From positions 9,107,795 to 9,171,794 of the forward strand of contig NW_023998414.1 of the NCBI RefSeq assembly GCF_014805625.2: a stretch of DNA of 64,000 nucleotides, in the 5' to 3' direction. The notes beneath the pieces were generated by a model. The model was not told the DNA's origin. It saw nothing but the letters and a program-made list of their open reading frames with translations, and ran no database searches. Position numbers and translations under genes: made by a program. Positions 49,608 through 61,029 of this stretch are shown here, piece by piece; the first letter of the stretch is position 1, and every line of letters begins with the position of its first letter. The stretch is from Glossina fuscipes. Lineage: Eukaryota; Arthropoda; Insecta; Diptera; Glossinidae.

Positions 49608-50832
49608 CACGATTTTCGTACACCCATCTAATTTAGATAGATAGATAGTCATCATTAGAGTTGCTATTGCTCTTATTCACTCTCGATACGATTTGACGAT
49701 GCATACCTACCTGCCTGCAGTTATCGAAATCTTCGAAAACTTGAAAAGTTAATACACGCTGTGCTTAGGTGACATTTAGTGCCATAGATCGGGTGTGTAG
49801 GCAAGCAAAGCATTTTGCCCGCAAACACGCCTACAATTGCGATCAAATTACCGTGAAAAATAAAAACAAATTAAAATTTATATCAAAAGTCAACTTGAAA
49901 TTCGGTGCAAAGTTTCGGCGAAGCAAACTGTCACGATTTAGTGCAATATATGCGCGGCTTTTACAGATTCACTTTTATTTGTGGCTGTTCAAGTTTCGCC
50001 GTAAGGTGATATAGCTTTCGTGCGTATATTGTTCATGTTGCGCAATAAAAATTATTCTTCCTTTTGTCCTTTCCTCGCTTTTTTTCTTTTTTTTTTCCTT
50101 ACTTTGGTTTAAATAACTTTTTTTTTGTTTTTTTGTTTTTTTAAATTTTGTTTGTGTCTCTGGGCATTTGCTTTATGTTTTGAAAAAACACGTTTGTAAT
50201 ACGCCACAAATCAATGCTTCAAGCAAAACGAAAACTTTGCTTACATGCTTTCACAAATTTTCTGGCATTTATTATGACTGAGTCACTCGATGCATTGTGA
50301 GATTCTAATATGAAAAACTGCGAAGATCTAAAAGTTTTATTCCGAAACTTTTTAGTGGAAAGATTTAAAGGAAAGCATTTGATTTAATGTCTTTCAGTTA
50401 ATGCCGCAAAAAACATATTTAAAATATAAAGTTTTTATATATGAAAAACACCTCTTAATGTGTTTCTAAAATTGCTATATCGATTCTTTTTGTCCCCTAG
50501 TAATAACTGGCAAAGTAAGTAGGAAAAGGAACGTTAGAGTAGATATCCAAAGTGTAATTAATTAATATTTAAGCATTTATTTTGTTTATAATAACGTTTT
50601 AGTCAATTTGGAAATTTCCTTTAACATTGATTTGAACATATCCCGGCATTTTATCCCAAGCTTTGTGGCCGTCGATAGTCCAAGTACAAATAATAGACTG
50701 ATCAATATAGTATGTAAATGTGAATGTATGAGGAAGAGAAGATGATGGGAAGGAACATAAATTTATTTCAAGTTACATTTCTTACTTTTTCTTTTCGTCC
50801 ATTGTGCATTTCTTTACAAACCCACACCAAAT

Positions 50833-51030
50833 TTGATGACCCACTTGAAAATACACATTAAGATGTGCAATGAAAATGCGTTTTCAGTCAGGCGTGCGTT
50901 CAAACATTTTTTAAACACGCATGGCACGATTTATAAAATATTTGCAGTCTTGAACCTTTTTGAAAATGCCACAGACCGATCGATGATGTTTAGAAGTAAA
51001 TTAGAAAGTAGAAATCTTTGTTTTTTACAA
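50833..51030 (+). pseudogene. possible mariner-type transposase N-terminal fragment
   Basis: The frame from 50833 gives MTHLKIHIKMCNENAFSVRR followed by AFKHF, then GTIYKIFAVLNLFENATDRS. This is compatible with the paired helix-turn-helix of mariner transposases (..I...Y.EN..SV..TFR, then TI..IV..FE.T). The HNRP motif is not preserved, so the match is weaker than at 19556-19770. It lies 750 bp upstream of a mariner-type MITE, but I see no direct link. Confidence 0.3.
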
Positions 51031-51785
51031 TATTCAAATTTATCCATCGACTTAGTTCTCTTTTAGGGCACTACAATCAAGCCATTGCCTCGCTAATATT
51101 TCTATATCTTTTTTATAGATATAGAAGTGAAGGCTTTCAAGATACGCTTCAGTTTGCACAATAAGCTCACGATTTGATTGGAATTATATTCCCTGCAGCA
51201 TCCTCTTATGATTTACAAACAGATAGTAAGATCTGGACTTGAAATTTTGATTCATGATAGTATAGTCGTCGAACAGAACACCAGCTCGCAAACTCACAAT
51301 ACACAATATATTCGATACGTTCTCATGCCCAAATCGTAAAGCAAAATATTGAATTCACTGCCTCTTGATAGATAACTCCAGGATGTTAACTATCTCTTGC
51401 AACTTCATCTTCCGATTGTCGAGAATATATTTCGGAACAATTTTGGTTTGTGGTATTGTTATTTTGTTGTTAAGCGAGAATAACGACGCAACGATCACTG
51501 ACCATATTAAATATTCCGTAACCGGCCGCGATTTATTTATTTAAAGAAAACTCGAACTTTTCACTTAACAAAATTTATTAATCCCTTTCCATTTTCTTTT
51601 TTATCAACATGCTCAAGCCTACCAACCTTTTTTATATTGTCCGAAATATTTCTTACAAGGTTGCCATCCAGCTTGAAATTAAAACAGAGCAGAGAATGCT
51701 CTACAAATGTGATAGTAAATATTAACCGATAAGTACACTTTCGTTACTGAAACGTAGATATTTCGAACATAACTATGTCTAACAC
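51031..51785. other. non-coding stretch
   Basis: Nothing recognisable as coding or as a known repeat. Confidence 0.45.
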
Positions 51786-51921
51786 ATCACTCAATAAGTT
51801 TGTAAAATAGCTATTGACGAATCTATATCGTCGAAAGATAGTATCAATTTTCAAGCGGAATGTATATGTCAATAGTCAACAGATGGCATCTTTGTATTAT
51901 CCTACGAACTTATTGAGGGAT
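51786..51921. mobile_element. 136-bp MITE with 24-bp inverted ends, mariner type
   Basis: The left end ATCACTCAATAAGTTTGTAA (plus AATA) matches the reverse complement of 51898-51921 at 20 of 24 positions. A second, subterminal inverted pair, GCTATTGAC and GTCAATAGT, lies inside. The ends begin near a TA on the right and a CA (degenerate TA) on the left, which fits the TA target of Tc1/mariner elements. There is no coding sequence, so any movement would have needed a transposase in trans. Confidence 0.65.
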
Positions 51922-51925
51922 ATGC

Positions 51926-51947
51926 TATATATATATATATATATATA
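51926..51947. repeat. (TA)n microsatellite next to the MITE
   Basis: About eleven TA dinucleotides begin within 5 bp of the MITE's right end. TA arrays are natural targets for Tc1/mariner elements. Confidence 0.9.
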
Positions 51948-52129
51948 CCGTCCGGTTTATTTATATTTCATTTTTTTAATTTCAATCTGAAATTTGACTC
52001 TAAAGAAAAACGAGGGACTTAAAAGACACAGCTATTCTACTAGGCAAAAGCTTGCGCTAGTATATAGTCATAATATCTACAAGAAACAAGTTAGTTCCAC
52101 TGAGGTATATACTAAACGTAACGTGATGA

Positions 52130-53034
52130 TTTATTGTGCCCATCACCGAAACATGGTAGCATACTAATTGAGTCTTCCCGTTTCAACAAGGTTCATCACA
52201 GATCCCTAAAATTTCATGTATTCTTGTCTACCCTTTAGGAGAAACTAACTTGTCGGTGCTTATCTGGTGGCCTTCCATCTGCAGATATACGCATAATTAG
52301 ATAGTGAGTATCAAACTTGCGTCCTAACCCGAATGTATTGGTTTCCTCGCAAGGGTGCCTGCAACCGTTTTAGATAATAGACAATAGGTGGCCATGAAAA
52401 TTCGTTTCACTTAAGGCTGTTATGAAGAGTAAGCTTTTGTCTTTTCGGTCTGGTAAAACCAGAGCTGCAGAAACCATCACCAATTTGCTTTGGAAGCGGT
52501 TGCTCAGCCTACTCAACTCTTGAACGACTGGTCGCTTTAAATTAAAAAAAAAAGAAAAAGAAAATCATTTATCTATTATTTATTTAGTATGAAGTACCTT
52601 GGTCTTCGCTTCGCCGGAAAACTATCTTCGAAAATTCCAAAACAGTTAAGACGACAACAAGAAAGTGTGAAACCAAAGAAAATGTTCAGGCTTTTTAGGA
52701 CCAAAATCCAAGCTTATTTATCTAAACAACAAAGTTTTACTCTAAAAAACCATTCTAAAGCCAGTACAGGTGTACGGGATCTAGCTATAGGGAACATCCA
52801 GCAGTTCAAACGTAGGTATATCAGTAGGGATATCAGTTTAAAATCTTAAGACTAACCACAAATGCTCCTTGATTTGGAAGCAATCATATTTCATCTACCG
52901 ATCATTATGTCTTGAAAGTTAAAAATGAAATAAAATCCTTTAGCGGTAATTACTTAAACAGATTAAGCTTTAACTGTAATATTTTAGCTGAAGATTTCTT
53001 AGATGACACTTATCAAGCCAGAAGACTGAAATGA
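52130..53034 (+). pseudogene. jockey-like non-LTR retrotransposon reverse transcriptase, degenerate
   Basis: Motifs appear in the right order and spacing. RFNKVHHRSL (about 52179-52208) is like AFDKVWH, motif A. ARVPATVL (52349-52372) is like AGVPQGSVL. YEE (52421-52429) sits where YADD belongs, with both catalytic Asp changed to Glu. QLLNDWSL (52514-52537) is like the L..WF.KW helix. MKYLGLRFAGKL (52589-) is like VKYLG..LD.KL, and NIQQFKRRYI is like IQ.FQ.K.LR.I. The last piece, YLNRLSFNCNILAEDFL to ARRLK-stop (to 53034), matches the jockey-clade C-terminus. The pieces from 52349 to 52849 share one frame, broken by stops; the first and last lie in other frames. The order of six motifs makes chance unlikely, although each match is by eye. 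Confidence 0.8.
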
Positions 53035-53556
53035 GACCACACATCTTACCTCCACTTTGTGTAGACACATTATTGATATTTTTAATGTTTACTCTAAAAC
53101 TGCAATCAAAAATTAAATAAATTTTTATTTATTAGTTAAATCCACTCGAATCTAACTATTATCTAATGTTATTGTTTTGTTAATTGGTTTCCTAAATGTT
53201 TAATCGTAAATGGTTTGCAAATAAGGACCTTTGGAAAAGAAAGGAAAAAATTATTATATAACGGCGATAAAAATTGTAATTTTTTTCAATTCAAGTGACT
53301 CGTTCAACACAGATTTATATAACGCGGAACGAATGTGTCGTACGGGTGGTTAACGTGTGTAAATGACGCTGATTTAAGCGTTAAGTCACAATTAACGCCA
53401 TAACTGCTTATCTTACTCATACACTGCTAATGAAACATTTCGATAACATTAAAGCGATCGATATCGAGAGATTTTGCTTGGGTTCGTATTTAATTTCTTT
53501 TTTTCACTTGCTATAAAGTTTTATTATCTTTTAATAAAATAATTGATAACATGTTT

Positions 53557-53599
<43 letters not shown>

Positions 53600-53889
53600 G
53601 TACGATAAATGTTTCGCTTCTGCTTCAAATGTTGTAAAATTTCATTAAATTATGCATATAATAATACATATGTAACTTGTTTATTGTGAAACCAATTGAA
53701 GCATTAATAATATTACCTTTTTCAGAATACATACATATATGCAAAATGAATATGAACCAATATATGCAAAACGAAACAAAAGAAAAAAAAAAAAAAAACA
53801 ATTAAAAATAAATGCACACATCTCACCACGCCATATAAACGGAAGAAACATATGTAAGCGTATGTTCAGTACTCTAAAAAATATCAATG
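53035..53889. other. non-coding stretch
   Basis: It contains a (TA)n tract (53560-53590) and A-rich sequence near 53780-53800. The 182-codon plus frame at 53739-54287 starts here and runs straight through the piggyBac-type MITE, so it is not a gene. Confidence 0.5.
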
Positions 53890-54244
53890 TTAAACCCTTG
53901 GCACCCGAAGCACTTTTTAGGATGGGTATTCAGCTACCCAACAGTAGTTTTAATAAAAAAATTAACAGAATATCAAAAAACATTTATTTCGATTTTGCTT
54001 ATCAGTGTTTTCACTTAACAGAGCATCAAAAATTTTGCAACGATTTTGCCAGAAACACTATAGTGTTCAGACTGAATGATCTAAGCGTCCACCATCTGAT
54101 CTATATCTCACACCCAGTAAACTTAAAATTTACAACACGTGCACAATTATCATGTACACTCTTCTCAAAACTAATAATGGCGTTTTTCGGGCCCCGTTCG
54201 AGTTGCAGTAATGATTCGGGCACCGTTCGAGTGCAAAGGGTTAA
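53890..54244. mobile_element. piggyBac-type MITE flanked by TTAA
   Basis: TTAA target duplications at 53890-53893 and 54241-54244 bracket a 347-bp element. The left end reads ACCCTTGGCACCCGAAGCAC. The reverse complement of the right end reads CCCTTTGCACTCGAACGGTG. The shared CCCTT.GCAC/CCCGAA pattern forms short, imperfect inverted ends. The right end carries two subterminal direct repeats, GGGCCCCGTTCGAGTTGCA (about 54189-54207) and GGGCACCGTTCGAGTGCAA (about 54218-54236). TTAA targets and CCC-starting ends are hallmarks of the piggyBac superfamily. There is no transposase; part of a chance 182-codon frame crosses it. Confidence 0.75.
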
Positions 54245-54289
54245 AGGGAAAGATGGTATTATTTGTGATACTCTAGACTGCTTGTGATG

Positions 54290-54540
54290 CAAGAGTATAT
54301 TATATTTGTACGGATGTATGCAACATACCGACCGTCTGTCCGTTTATTAGATTCTTGCCTTTGCGTCTGTTCGTCTGTCCTTGTTTGCTTATGTTCATAC
54401 TACAAGTCACAATTTCCAAAATATCCTAATGAATCGCGATGTATTAATCGATTTGTTTTGACCTATGCCAATGCCTTATTTTGAAAAGCCGTTACATGAA
54501 TAACGGGATTAAGCAAAGTGTTGGGCCGTGTCCCACAGCA
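54290..54540 (+). repeat. dispersed repeat family copy
   Basis: It begins TGTGATGCAAGAGTATATTA (compare TGTGATACAAGAGCACATTA at 61034 and TGTGATACGAGGTATATTAA at 62578). It continues with CGGATGTATGCAACAT, several GTCTGTCCGT words, and CCTTATTTTGAAAAGCCGTT near the end. It starts 45 bp after the piggyBac-type MITE. Confidence 0.6.
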
Positions 54541-56204
54541 GTTATTTTACGTAAGTGTGAACAAAGTAAATCAAATAAATCCATGGGAACTGATCTGAGA
54601 CTTTATATTCGTTATATATATATATATATATATATAGATATACATATATATCCCATGCAGTTATTGTTATGTTTCACATGCATCACAGGCCAGAGTCAGT
54701 CTGCTTAAAATTCTGTTAAGTTTTTCAAATATATTTAATGTACATAAAGGCGAAAGCACACATTGTTAGCAATGTACTGATATATCGAATGAAATTTGGG
54801 CTCAATTTGTTGATCGATGGGTTTTTGTTAATCCAGTGATCCAATCATTGATTAGGTTGGTTTAGATAATACTAAGAGAAAAGAAAGAGCTCTCTTCGGA
54901 ATTTGTGAAAAAGTGGCAGAAGACCTTTAAGACCCTATGACCTTTACTAACTTTCTGATACTTTAGGCATTAATCCGTCCAGAATGGTTAGCCAAAAGCT
55001 TAATAAATGCGGTGCGACTGTAACGCGGTCCACTTTAGGGTAAATTAAAGACCTAAAAGAAAATTCGCTATGTCAACCGTTGTGTCTTACTTCGTAAAAC
55101 GCATTTTGATGATTGAAAATATTTAAAAAAAAATGTGTTTTTTTTTTTTCTTTGGTTATTTAACAAACCAAACACTTTCTAAATAAAATACATTTTAGTT
55201 TACCACGAGTTTTTTTTTTTTTTTTTTTTTTGCGCCCATTAATTGCTATACAACTTATTGGGTATTTTCGTTTTTTTTGTTTGCAATCACAGAGAAGATC
55301 TTCAACTGTAAGCTTCCTTAAGGTATATCCGCTTTGGATTTTACAAGACAAGATTTATGTAACATATATTATTAACGACTTTTGCTTAAACTGACAAGAA
55401 TGCCATAAAATGGAGTCATAAAGTCATACTGCGTTTTTCGCAAATTTTGCACTGAGTTCTAAATCAATATCTGGGACGGATGACGAGTTATAGCTTTTTG
55501 CTGAACGCAGGCGAGACGGTGGAAAGACCATCAGGAATATATTCAAACCCAATCTGTGATCTGCGGTTAACGAGACGAGAAATATAAATTGTTTAGCTAG
55601 AACACATACACTTTACACGTTTTCGAACAAATATTTTTACTGATTACTGCAAATGACGTGTGCTTCGTATGAAAAAATTTAGCTTTCAAATCCCAATCCA
55701 ATAACTGACTTATTAACGTATAAACGAGGATAGTCTCAGTAGTTCGCGTCTTGACAAATAAAGCACAACGAAGTTGGAAAAAACCAATAACTATGGCAAT
55801 ATCTCCTGTTTGATCGGTACAGTTTGGTCAACAGCTTCGTCTCCCTCTTCATAGTGAGATGAAAAAAACTTTTCAACATAGTCGTTAATCGCAGACTTCA
55901 TCTCTTCTAAAAATACCGTGATTAACGTGTGCGAGGGAACAGACAGAAATTTTAAGCAGCCCGGAAACGTATGGGGAGCCAAAAGGATTCTCTTGATGAA
56001 AAAACATGTATTTTTCAAATACTGCATAAAGTTTGCATCTTCCTCGTATTAGTTTTTTTTTTTTTTTTTTTTTTAAAAGATAATCAATGAAAATTGTATC
56101 AAAGAAAATTATATTCAGTCATGAACAATTCTAATGTATCCCGTGCCGTTATCCTAACTAACTAAACTGAATTTTTATTTTCTATAACATGAGGCCGATC
56201 TTTT
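54541..56204. other. non-coding stretch
   Basis: It contains a (TA)n tract (about 54613-54636) and T runs near 55141, 55211 and 56051. The minus frame at 55791-56027 (78 codons) has no recognisable domain. No gene is supported. Confidence 0.45.
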
Positions 56205-56400
56205 ATACCCAGCATTGAAGGATGCGTAGCGCAGTATTCATTTTGTCCAAAAATGCTTGCAACATCCAGAAGGAAGGTTCAGAATCTTATTTGTCATTTT
56301 AAGCGATGAATTGCAATATGTACGAAACGCATCGTAAAAAAATTTAGAAAAATATTGCGGCTTAAAGAAACCTGATCTCAATTTACAATTTGTTTGCGAC
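56205..56400 (+). repeat. probable dispersed repeat fragment
   Basis: TTTTATACCCAGCATTGAAG, then TTTTGTCCAAAAATGCTTGC and AACATCCAGAAGGAAGGTTC. This resembles the reverse complement of the GGAAGCGTCCTTCTCGGCAT / GGGTATAAA end at 46960-47090. Confidence 0.4.
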
Positions 56401-56406
56401 AAAGTT

Positions 56407-56445
56407 TAGCGACTGGAATGCCGGCCTCGACGCAGGTTCAATTCG
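56407..56445 (+). other. tRNA-like A-box/B-box pair (possible SINE head)
   Basis: TAGCGACTGG (56407-56416), GCCGGCCT and GGTTCAATTCG (56435-56445) follow the order of a tRNA gene's A box, anticodon-arm flank and B box, with close to normal spacing. The D-arm and acceptor stem cannot be drawn cleanly, so this is not a working tRNA. A tRNA-derived SINE head is the most attractive reading. A pyrimidine-rich run follows at about 56490-56505. Confidence 0.35.
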
Positions 56446-58000
56446 TATCTGCCTACAAACTTATGGTATCTCTGCTGAACAATTTCACTTTTTCTTTTTT
56501 TTTTTACATACACAGTGGATGATAGACAGAGTAGGGTTGTGATGACGATATCATAATGAAAATACATCTTTCTGAAAGCTTTAGCATTCCTTAAGGCATC
56601 TCGGCAAGACTGGAATGTGCACTTTTTATTCGCTAAAAGTTTTCATAACGAGATTTGTTCACGTACGTCTTTTATCAGTAAATGCACGCCCACAGTGCAT
56701 AATACCTAGTAGCAATGATTTAGTTGTTTGATTGTGTGATTATAATTTACAGTTTTATATGTTTTATGTCCTTACGTATTGTATGATTATTCAAATAGAG
56801 TGTACGAGGTGAAAGCGAAAGTCATGCCCCAAATTGCTCAACTCTAGCAATTCCCAAGTCGACGAAGATGGTAAAAAAGCTATTATCCCCTAAGAAAAAC
56901 AAAACACACCAGCAATCAGCAATTAACTCTTGTACATATGTTGTGAAGAAAATAATTATCCGCCTGAATATCTCCCGCGGGCTTTAAACGTCAACTATTG
57001 TGATATTTTCCCCTCAACATATATACAAGAATTTATGTCAAATTTCGGATTCAGAAAACTGAATGCAGAGAAAGCTCACTATTTGAAAACTAATGCTTGA
57101 CATAGTCTTTTTACAGATGGTTCTAAGAACACCTACAGATATGTTGAAAGTACTTGAAGTACTTGAACATCGATAAAATATTTAATTTTATTAAGGCGAC
57201 TAGGCTTAACATTTAGTCTAAGTTTTTAGAAAATTAAGAGCCGGTAGTCTTAGTTGCTATGCTTATTGCACTTTTTTAGTCCTAGAATTCATTTCGTCGG
57301 TCAAAGTTAATTATAATAACGATCATAACGATATTACTTTGCCAGGTTTATCTTTAGTACGCAGCAAATGCACAAATATGTAGACTGCCCTCACTTCGGT
57401 GATTTTTCAACGCCTATTATTGAACGAGTGCAATTAGCGAGACATTTTGGAATTTTTAACCTCACTGCTGTAAAATTATTTTTTAATCATTAAATTGTGA
57501 CATTAAGAGACAGATAGCTAAATCTACGCGTATTCCAGCGGATGGATAGACGTTTCTATTCACAATTTCAATATTTATTTTCCCGCGTTATAAATAAACA
57601 AATACTTAATCTTGGAATGTTTAAAATATATATATATATATAGCTTACTTTGATGCTACAGAACAGTTCAAATCGCCAATCATGACATTCATTGGAATCA
57701 ATGAAATCGATCCAAGAATATATAAGCCTTAAGCTTGCGAAATTTTTTCATATTTTTAATCTGCGTAATGAATGAATACCTGCACTTTTCATTATTTATT
57801 TACTTATTTCAATTCAAATTGGTTACAAAAATTTCAATTAATCATGATATTAGAGTGCGTATGAAATTTCAAGGACATTATTTATAGTTAACTTCATAAA
57901 ATACTTGAAGAGCTATGATATATATTTAATAAGTATAATATGAAAATTGAACTGCTGTAATACGACAGTCAAATTACGTAAGCACTTGAACGTAAAATAC

Positions 58001-58036
<36 letters not shown>

Positions 58037-58299
58037 AATATTAAACCATTTAGGCTGAGCTTTTCAGCAACCATCTGGTTACCAATGAGGAGAACCAATT
58101 TGATATTCTTTAGCGAATCCGATATTGAGATTAAATAATATGAAAGATCGTTCGAAGATCGATTAGGGACATGAGAGTTTATCTTTCCTAATAAGGATGA
58201 CGAGTCAATGCCGTCATTTATCAACTTAACCTAAGATGAACTATCGCTTTTCTAGTGAAGGGAGAGCTAATAGTAATCATTTATTCTCATAGCATGGCA
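56446..58299. other. non-coding stretch
   Basis: Includes an AT tract (57625-57641) and the 33-A run listed separately. No gene is supported. Confidence 0.5.
58002..58034. repeat. poly(A) run of 33
   Basis: The longest homopolymer in the window. It lies on the plus strand, while the RT fossil 270 bp downstream reads on the minus strand, so it is not that element's tail. Confidence 0.9.
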
Positions 58300-58640
58300 A
58301 AGAGACTAGAGGACCCCATCCCACATTACTTGGAGCAAAAAGTTAGGATTGCTTCTGAGTTGATTCTATTTAATCGACATAAAACCTGTGGGAGGTATAT
58401 TCCATCAAGGTGGCCTCGTCCAATGCATATATAGAATTTAAGTAACATATAGAACGTCAAACTCTCTTGTAATAAAACCGAGCGCAGTCCTCGCTTCATT
58501 TATGTCGAGCTCAATATGTAAATTGAAATGTAGTCTTTGATCGAATAAAACGCCCACACAAACGAACGACTCTACATTTGCCAGTTTTTACGAATCATTC
58601 AAGTATTCCGTAGACAATGTGTGTGCTGTAACGAGCTGTA
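58300..58640 (-). pseudogene. degenerate non-LTR retrotransposon, RT C-terminal segment
   Basis: One minus frame gives NVESFVCVGVLFDQRLHFNL (about 58521-58580), then HIELDINEARTALGFITREF. This matches the LINE pattern RV.SF.DLGV.FD..L.F..HI...N.A...LGFI.R...F, followed by ILYMHWTRPP, like LY..LVRP. Stops interrupt the frame after YVT and later. The upstream catalytic domain was not recognised. The pattern is typical of jockey/CR1-type elements. It need not be related to the 52130-53034 fossil, whose sequence in the same protein region differs. Confidence 0.7.
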
Positions 58641-59299
58641 AATATATTGCATAAAAATTACTGCAATATTTTTTTTTCATTACAAATATACATAAATGTC
58701 TGCTAACATAAATACTATGTAAATGCTATCCATACAAGCAGCAAAAAAAAAAAAACCAAACCTTATAGAAAAATTGCAAAAAAATTTTTACTTAACCTGC
58801 CTGAATACGTATGCGTTTTTAATGGTTCGCGTAAGGCATCAACTATTTTGGCATTTTTTTAATTACTGTCGATTATATTCAATTAAATTTAATGGTTTTA
58901 TCAGAAAAAAAGCATTTGCCAAAATCGTAATACAACCGTATTCCACATCCGTTAATCAAAACTCAGTTAATACAAATTGAGTAAAATATAAAATTTAATA
59001 TATAGTAAAGTAGCATAATGTATATGGAAATGTATATAAATACATAAATAAGTGTATGCGTGTGTGTGCGTGATTAAGCTTGCGGTCACATTTTAATGGC
59101 TTCCAACAAAACGTGTCAGATTTAATTTAAAATTATTACAAAGGTGCCATAGATGGTGTTTCTTTTACAACATGTTCTATTTCAGTTAACATTAAATTTA
59201 ACTAAAGCACGCATGCGCCTGAAAGCATTACTTCGACAAAGCAAATAGGATATAAATATGTATATATAATAATCAATATACATTATGTGAGTAAAAAAA
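58641..59299. other. non-coding AT-rich stretch
   Basis: Nothing recognisable except an 85-codon low-complexity frame and a short TG-rich patch near 59055-59071. Confidence 0.5.
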
Positions 59300-59450
59300 A
59301 AAATGTTATCAGAATCTTTCAAGAATTTGCCACAAGAATACCGGGACATGAATCGTATAGGCAGACGGACAGAAAGAGAGACAAACAAATATGCTTAAAC
59401 TGATTTAGAATATGATTCCGATTCGATTGATACAAAAAAAAAAAAGAAGA
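59300..59450 (-). repeat. dispersed repeat family fragment
   Basis: TTTCAAGAATTTGCCACAAG, then GGCAGACGGACAGAAAGAGA, then GATTTAGAATATGATTCCGA and TTCGATTGATAC. The order matches the 11590-11720 and 15050-15160 segments. Confidence 0.5.
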
Positions 59451-61029
59451 GACCGACCATCACAATGCTGCATACACGCAAGCGCAAACTTTATACATAA
59501 ATGTACCCTGAGCAGAAGGGACTTAAGGTATGGACAGAAAATACCCACAATGTCAATAATTTCCTTAGCAAGAAAATATCATGGATGTCGCTGCCCGCAG
59601 TCACGCTTTTGTAATGTCCTAGGGACTCCTGTTTAGAACAAGTGTTCGACTATGCCTGAATCCATTATACGGTTTCTACTTTAAAATATAATTACATTTT
59701 CCTGCCGGTTTGTTCAGTTCTTACGGATCGCGCGTGAGGCGCACGTGTATTAAAATCTCGACACTTACAATCTTCCCTTTTGCCTTTGATACCCAATTAC
59801 ACGGAATTTCAGATCGAAAATTTTCTCACCTTTAGACATAACACGTAACAGGTTTCGAGTACCAGTTATTTTAAACATATATCTGGAAAAAAGTGAAAAC
59901 CTTATAAGCACTGGTCATTTTTCAACCGCTGAGTTACTTCAATGACAGACTGGCGGGATTTTCGATTATTGCAACTTGTAGGCGATCTCTGCTTGCATAG
60001 AATAGCAATAATTTTGCTCCACTGCTTGAATAAAATACCAATAATTGTAAGTGAGAAACGGCAAACACTACATTGAAAAAATACACGATTGACTGCGCTA
60101 TTGATATGATGATTAAATTTAGGTATATCTGCTTCGCAAAGGATAGAAGAAAATCAAATAACTCTTATAGGCCAATAGAGCAATCACTTGAACAGGCTTA
60201 GCGAATGTTTTCAAAAAAAAAAAAAAACCTTCTAATGCACTGCTTTGAGGGGAAGAAGAGTCCACCTGTATGAAAGGACTAAATCTTTTTTTTGTGTGTG
60301 TGTTATCCAATACATCTAACCCAATATAAAGCCATAGTTATATTAAATTTAAGGTTAATATATTTCTTAGTTTCGTTTAATATTCATAAAGTTGGCCAGC
60401 TTTCAATTTTCCTCGTTTCTCTTTCATTCAAATTCAACTTAATTCGAATCTTAGGAGTCTGTGTCCTTTTAAGCTTTTACAAGTTCATTTTACGTTTTCT
60501 AAATATTTATGAATAATGAATGCATTGCATTTTAAAACATGAAAGCACTTTAAAACTCAAATCGCTTTATCCAGCTGCATATGTGTCTCATATAATATGG
60601 CCTCGAATCTTAATCTACATTTCTGCATCCGAGCTATCCGAGAATATAAAGCGTTTTCTTTGTCTATTTTTTATATCTGATTAACCTGCATATAAATATT
60701 ATTGTTATGTACATTTAGCATAACATAGTGGGAGTGAGAAAATGAAAATTTTCAAATTTAATTACATTTAGAACTGATTGAATTTATTGTTATTACATAA
60801 CTTGTGTATGCTAAGCAGTTAAAACTCCCCTTGCCATTACATATATATTAGTATGCATGAAAACATTTGTATTGTAATTGGAATTTAATGTGAAAACAAT
60901 TGAAACAAATTGATTTCCTTTGATTTATTTATATTATAGAAGCGCAATTTATATTATATCATAATCGATAATTACTTACATATTAGATTTTCGATAAATT
61001 AAAATAATGTAATAATAAAGTAATGGTAG
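59451..61029. other. non-coding stretch
   Basis: No gene is supported. An A run (about 60212-60226) and T-rich coding-like frames (60292-60516) are present without recognisable domains. Confidence 0.5.

Larger units (their letters stand above)
47091..50832. other. non-coding desert
   Basis: The longest frame, 47158-47706 (182 codons), starts at TTG and runs through a CA microsatellite. It has no recognisable domain and is rejected as a gene. A purine-rich diverged GACGGA/GAGG tract lies at about 47900-48035. Long T-rich sequence occupies 50075-50150. Confidence 0.5.

Noticed and set aside
53739..54287. 182-codon open frame on the plus strand
   Set aside because: It crosses an A-run and both boundaries of the TTAA-flanked MITE, so it cannot be one conserved gene.
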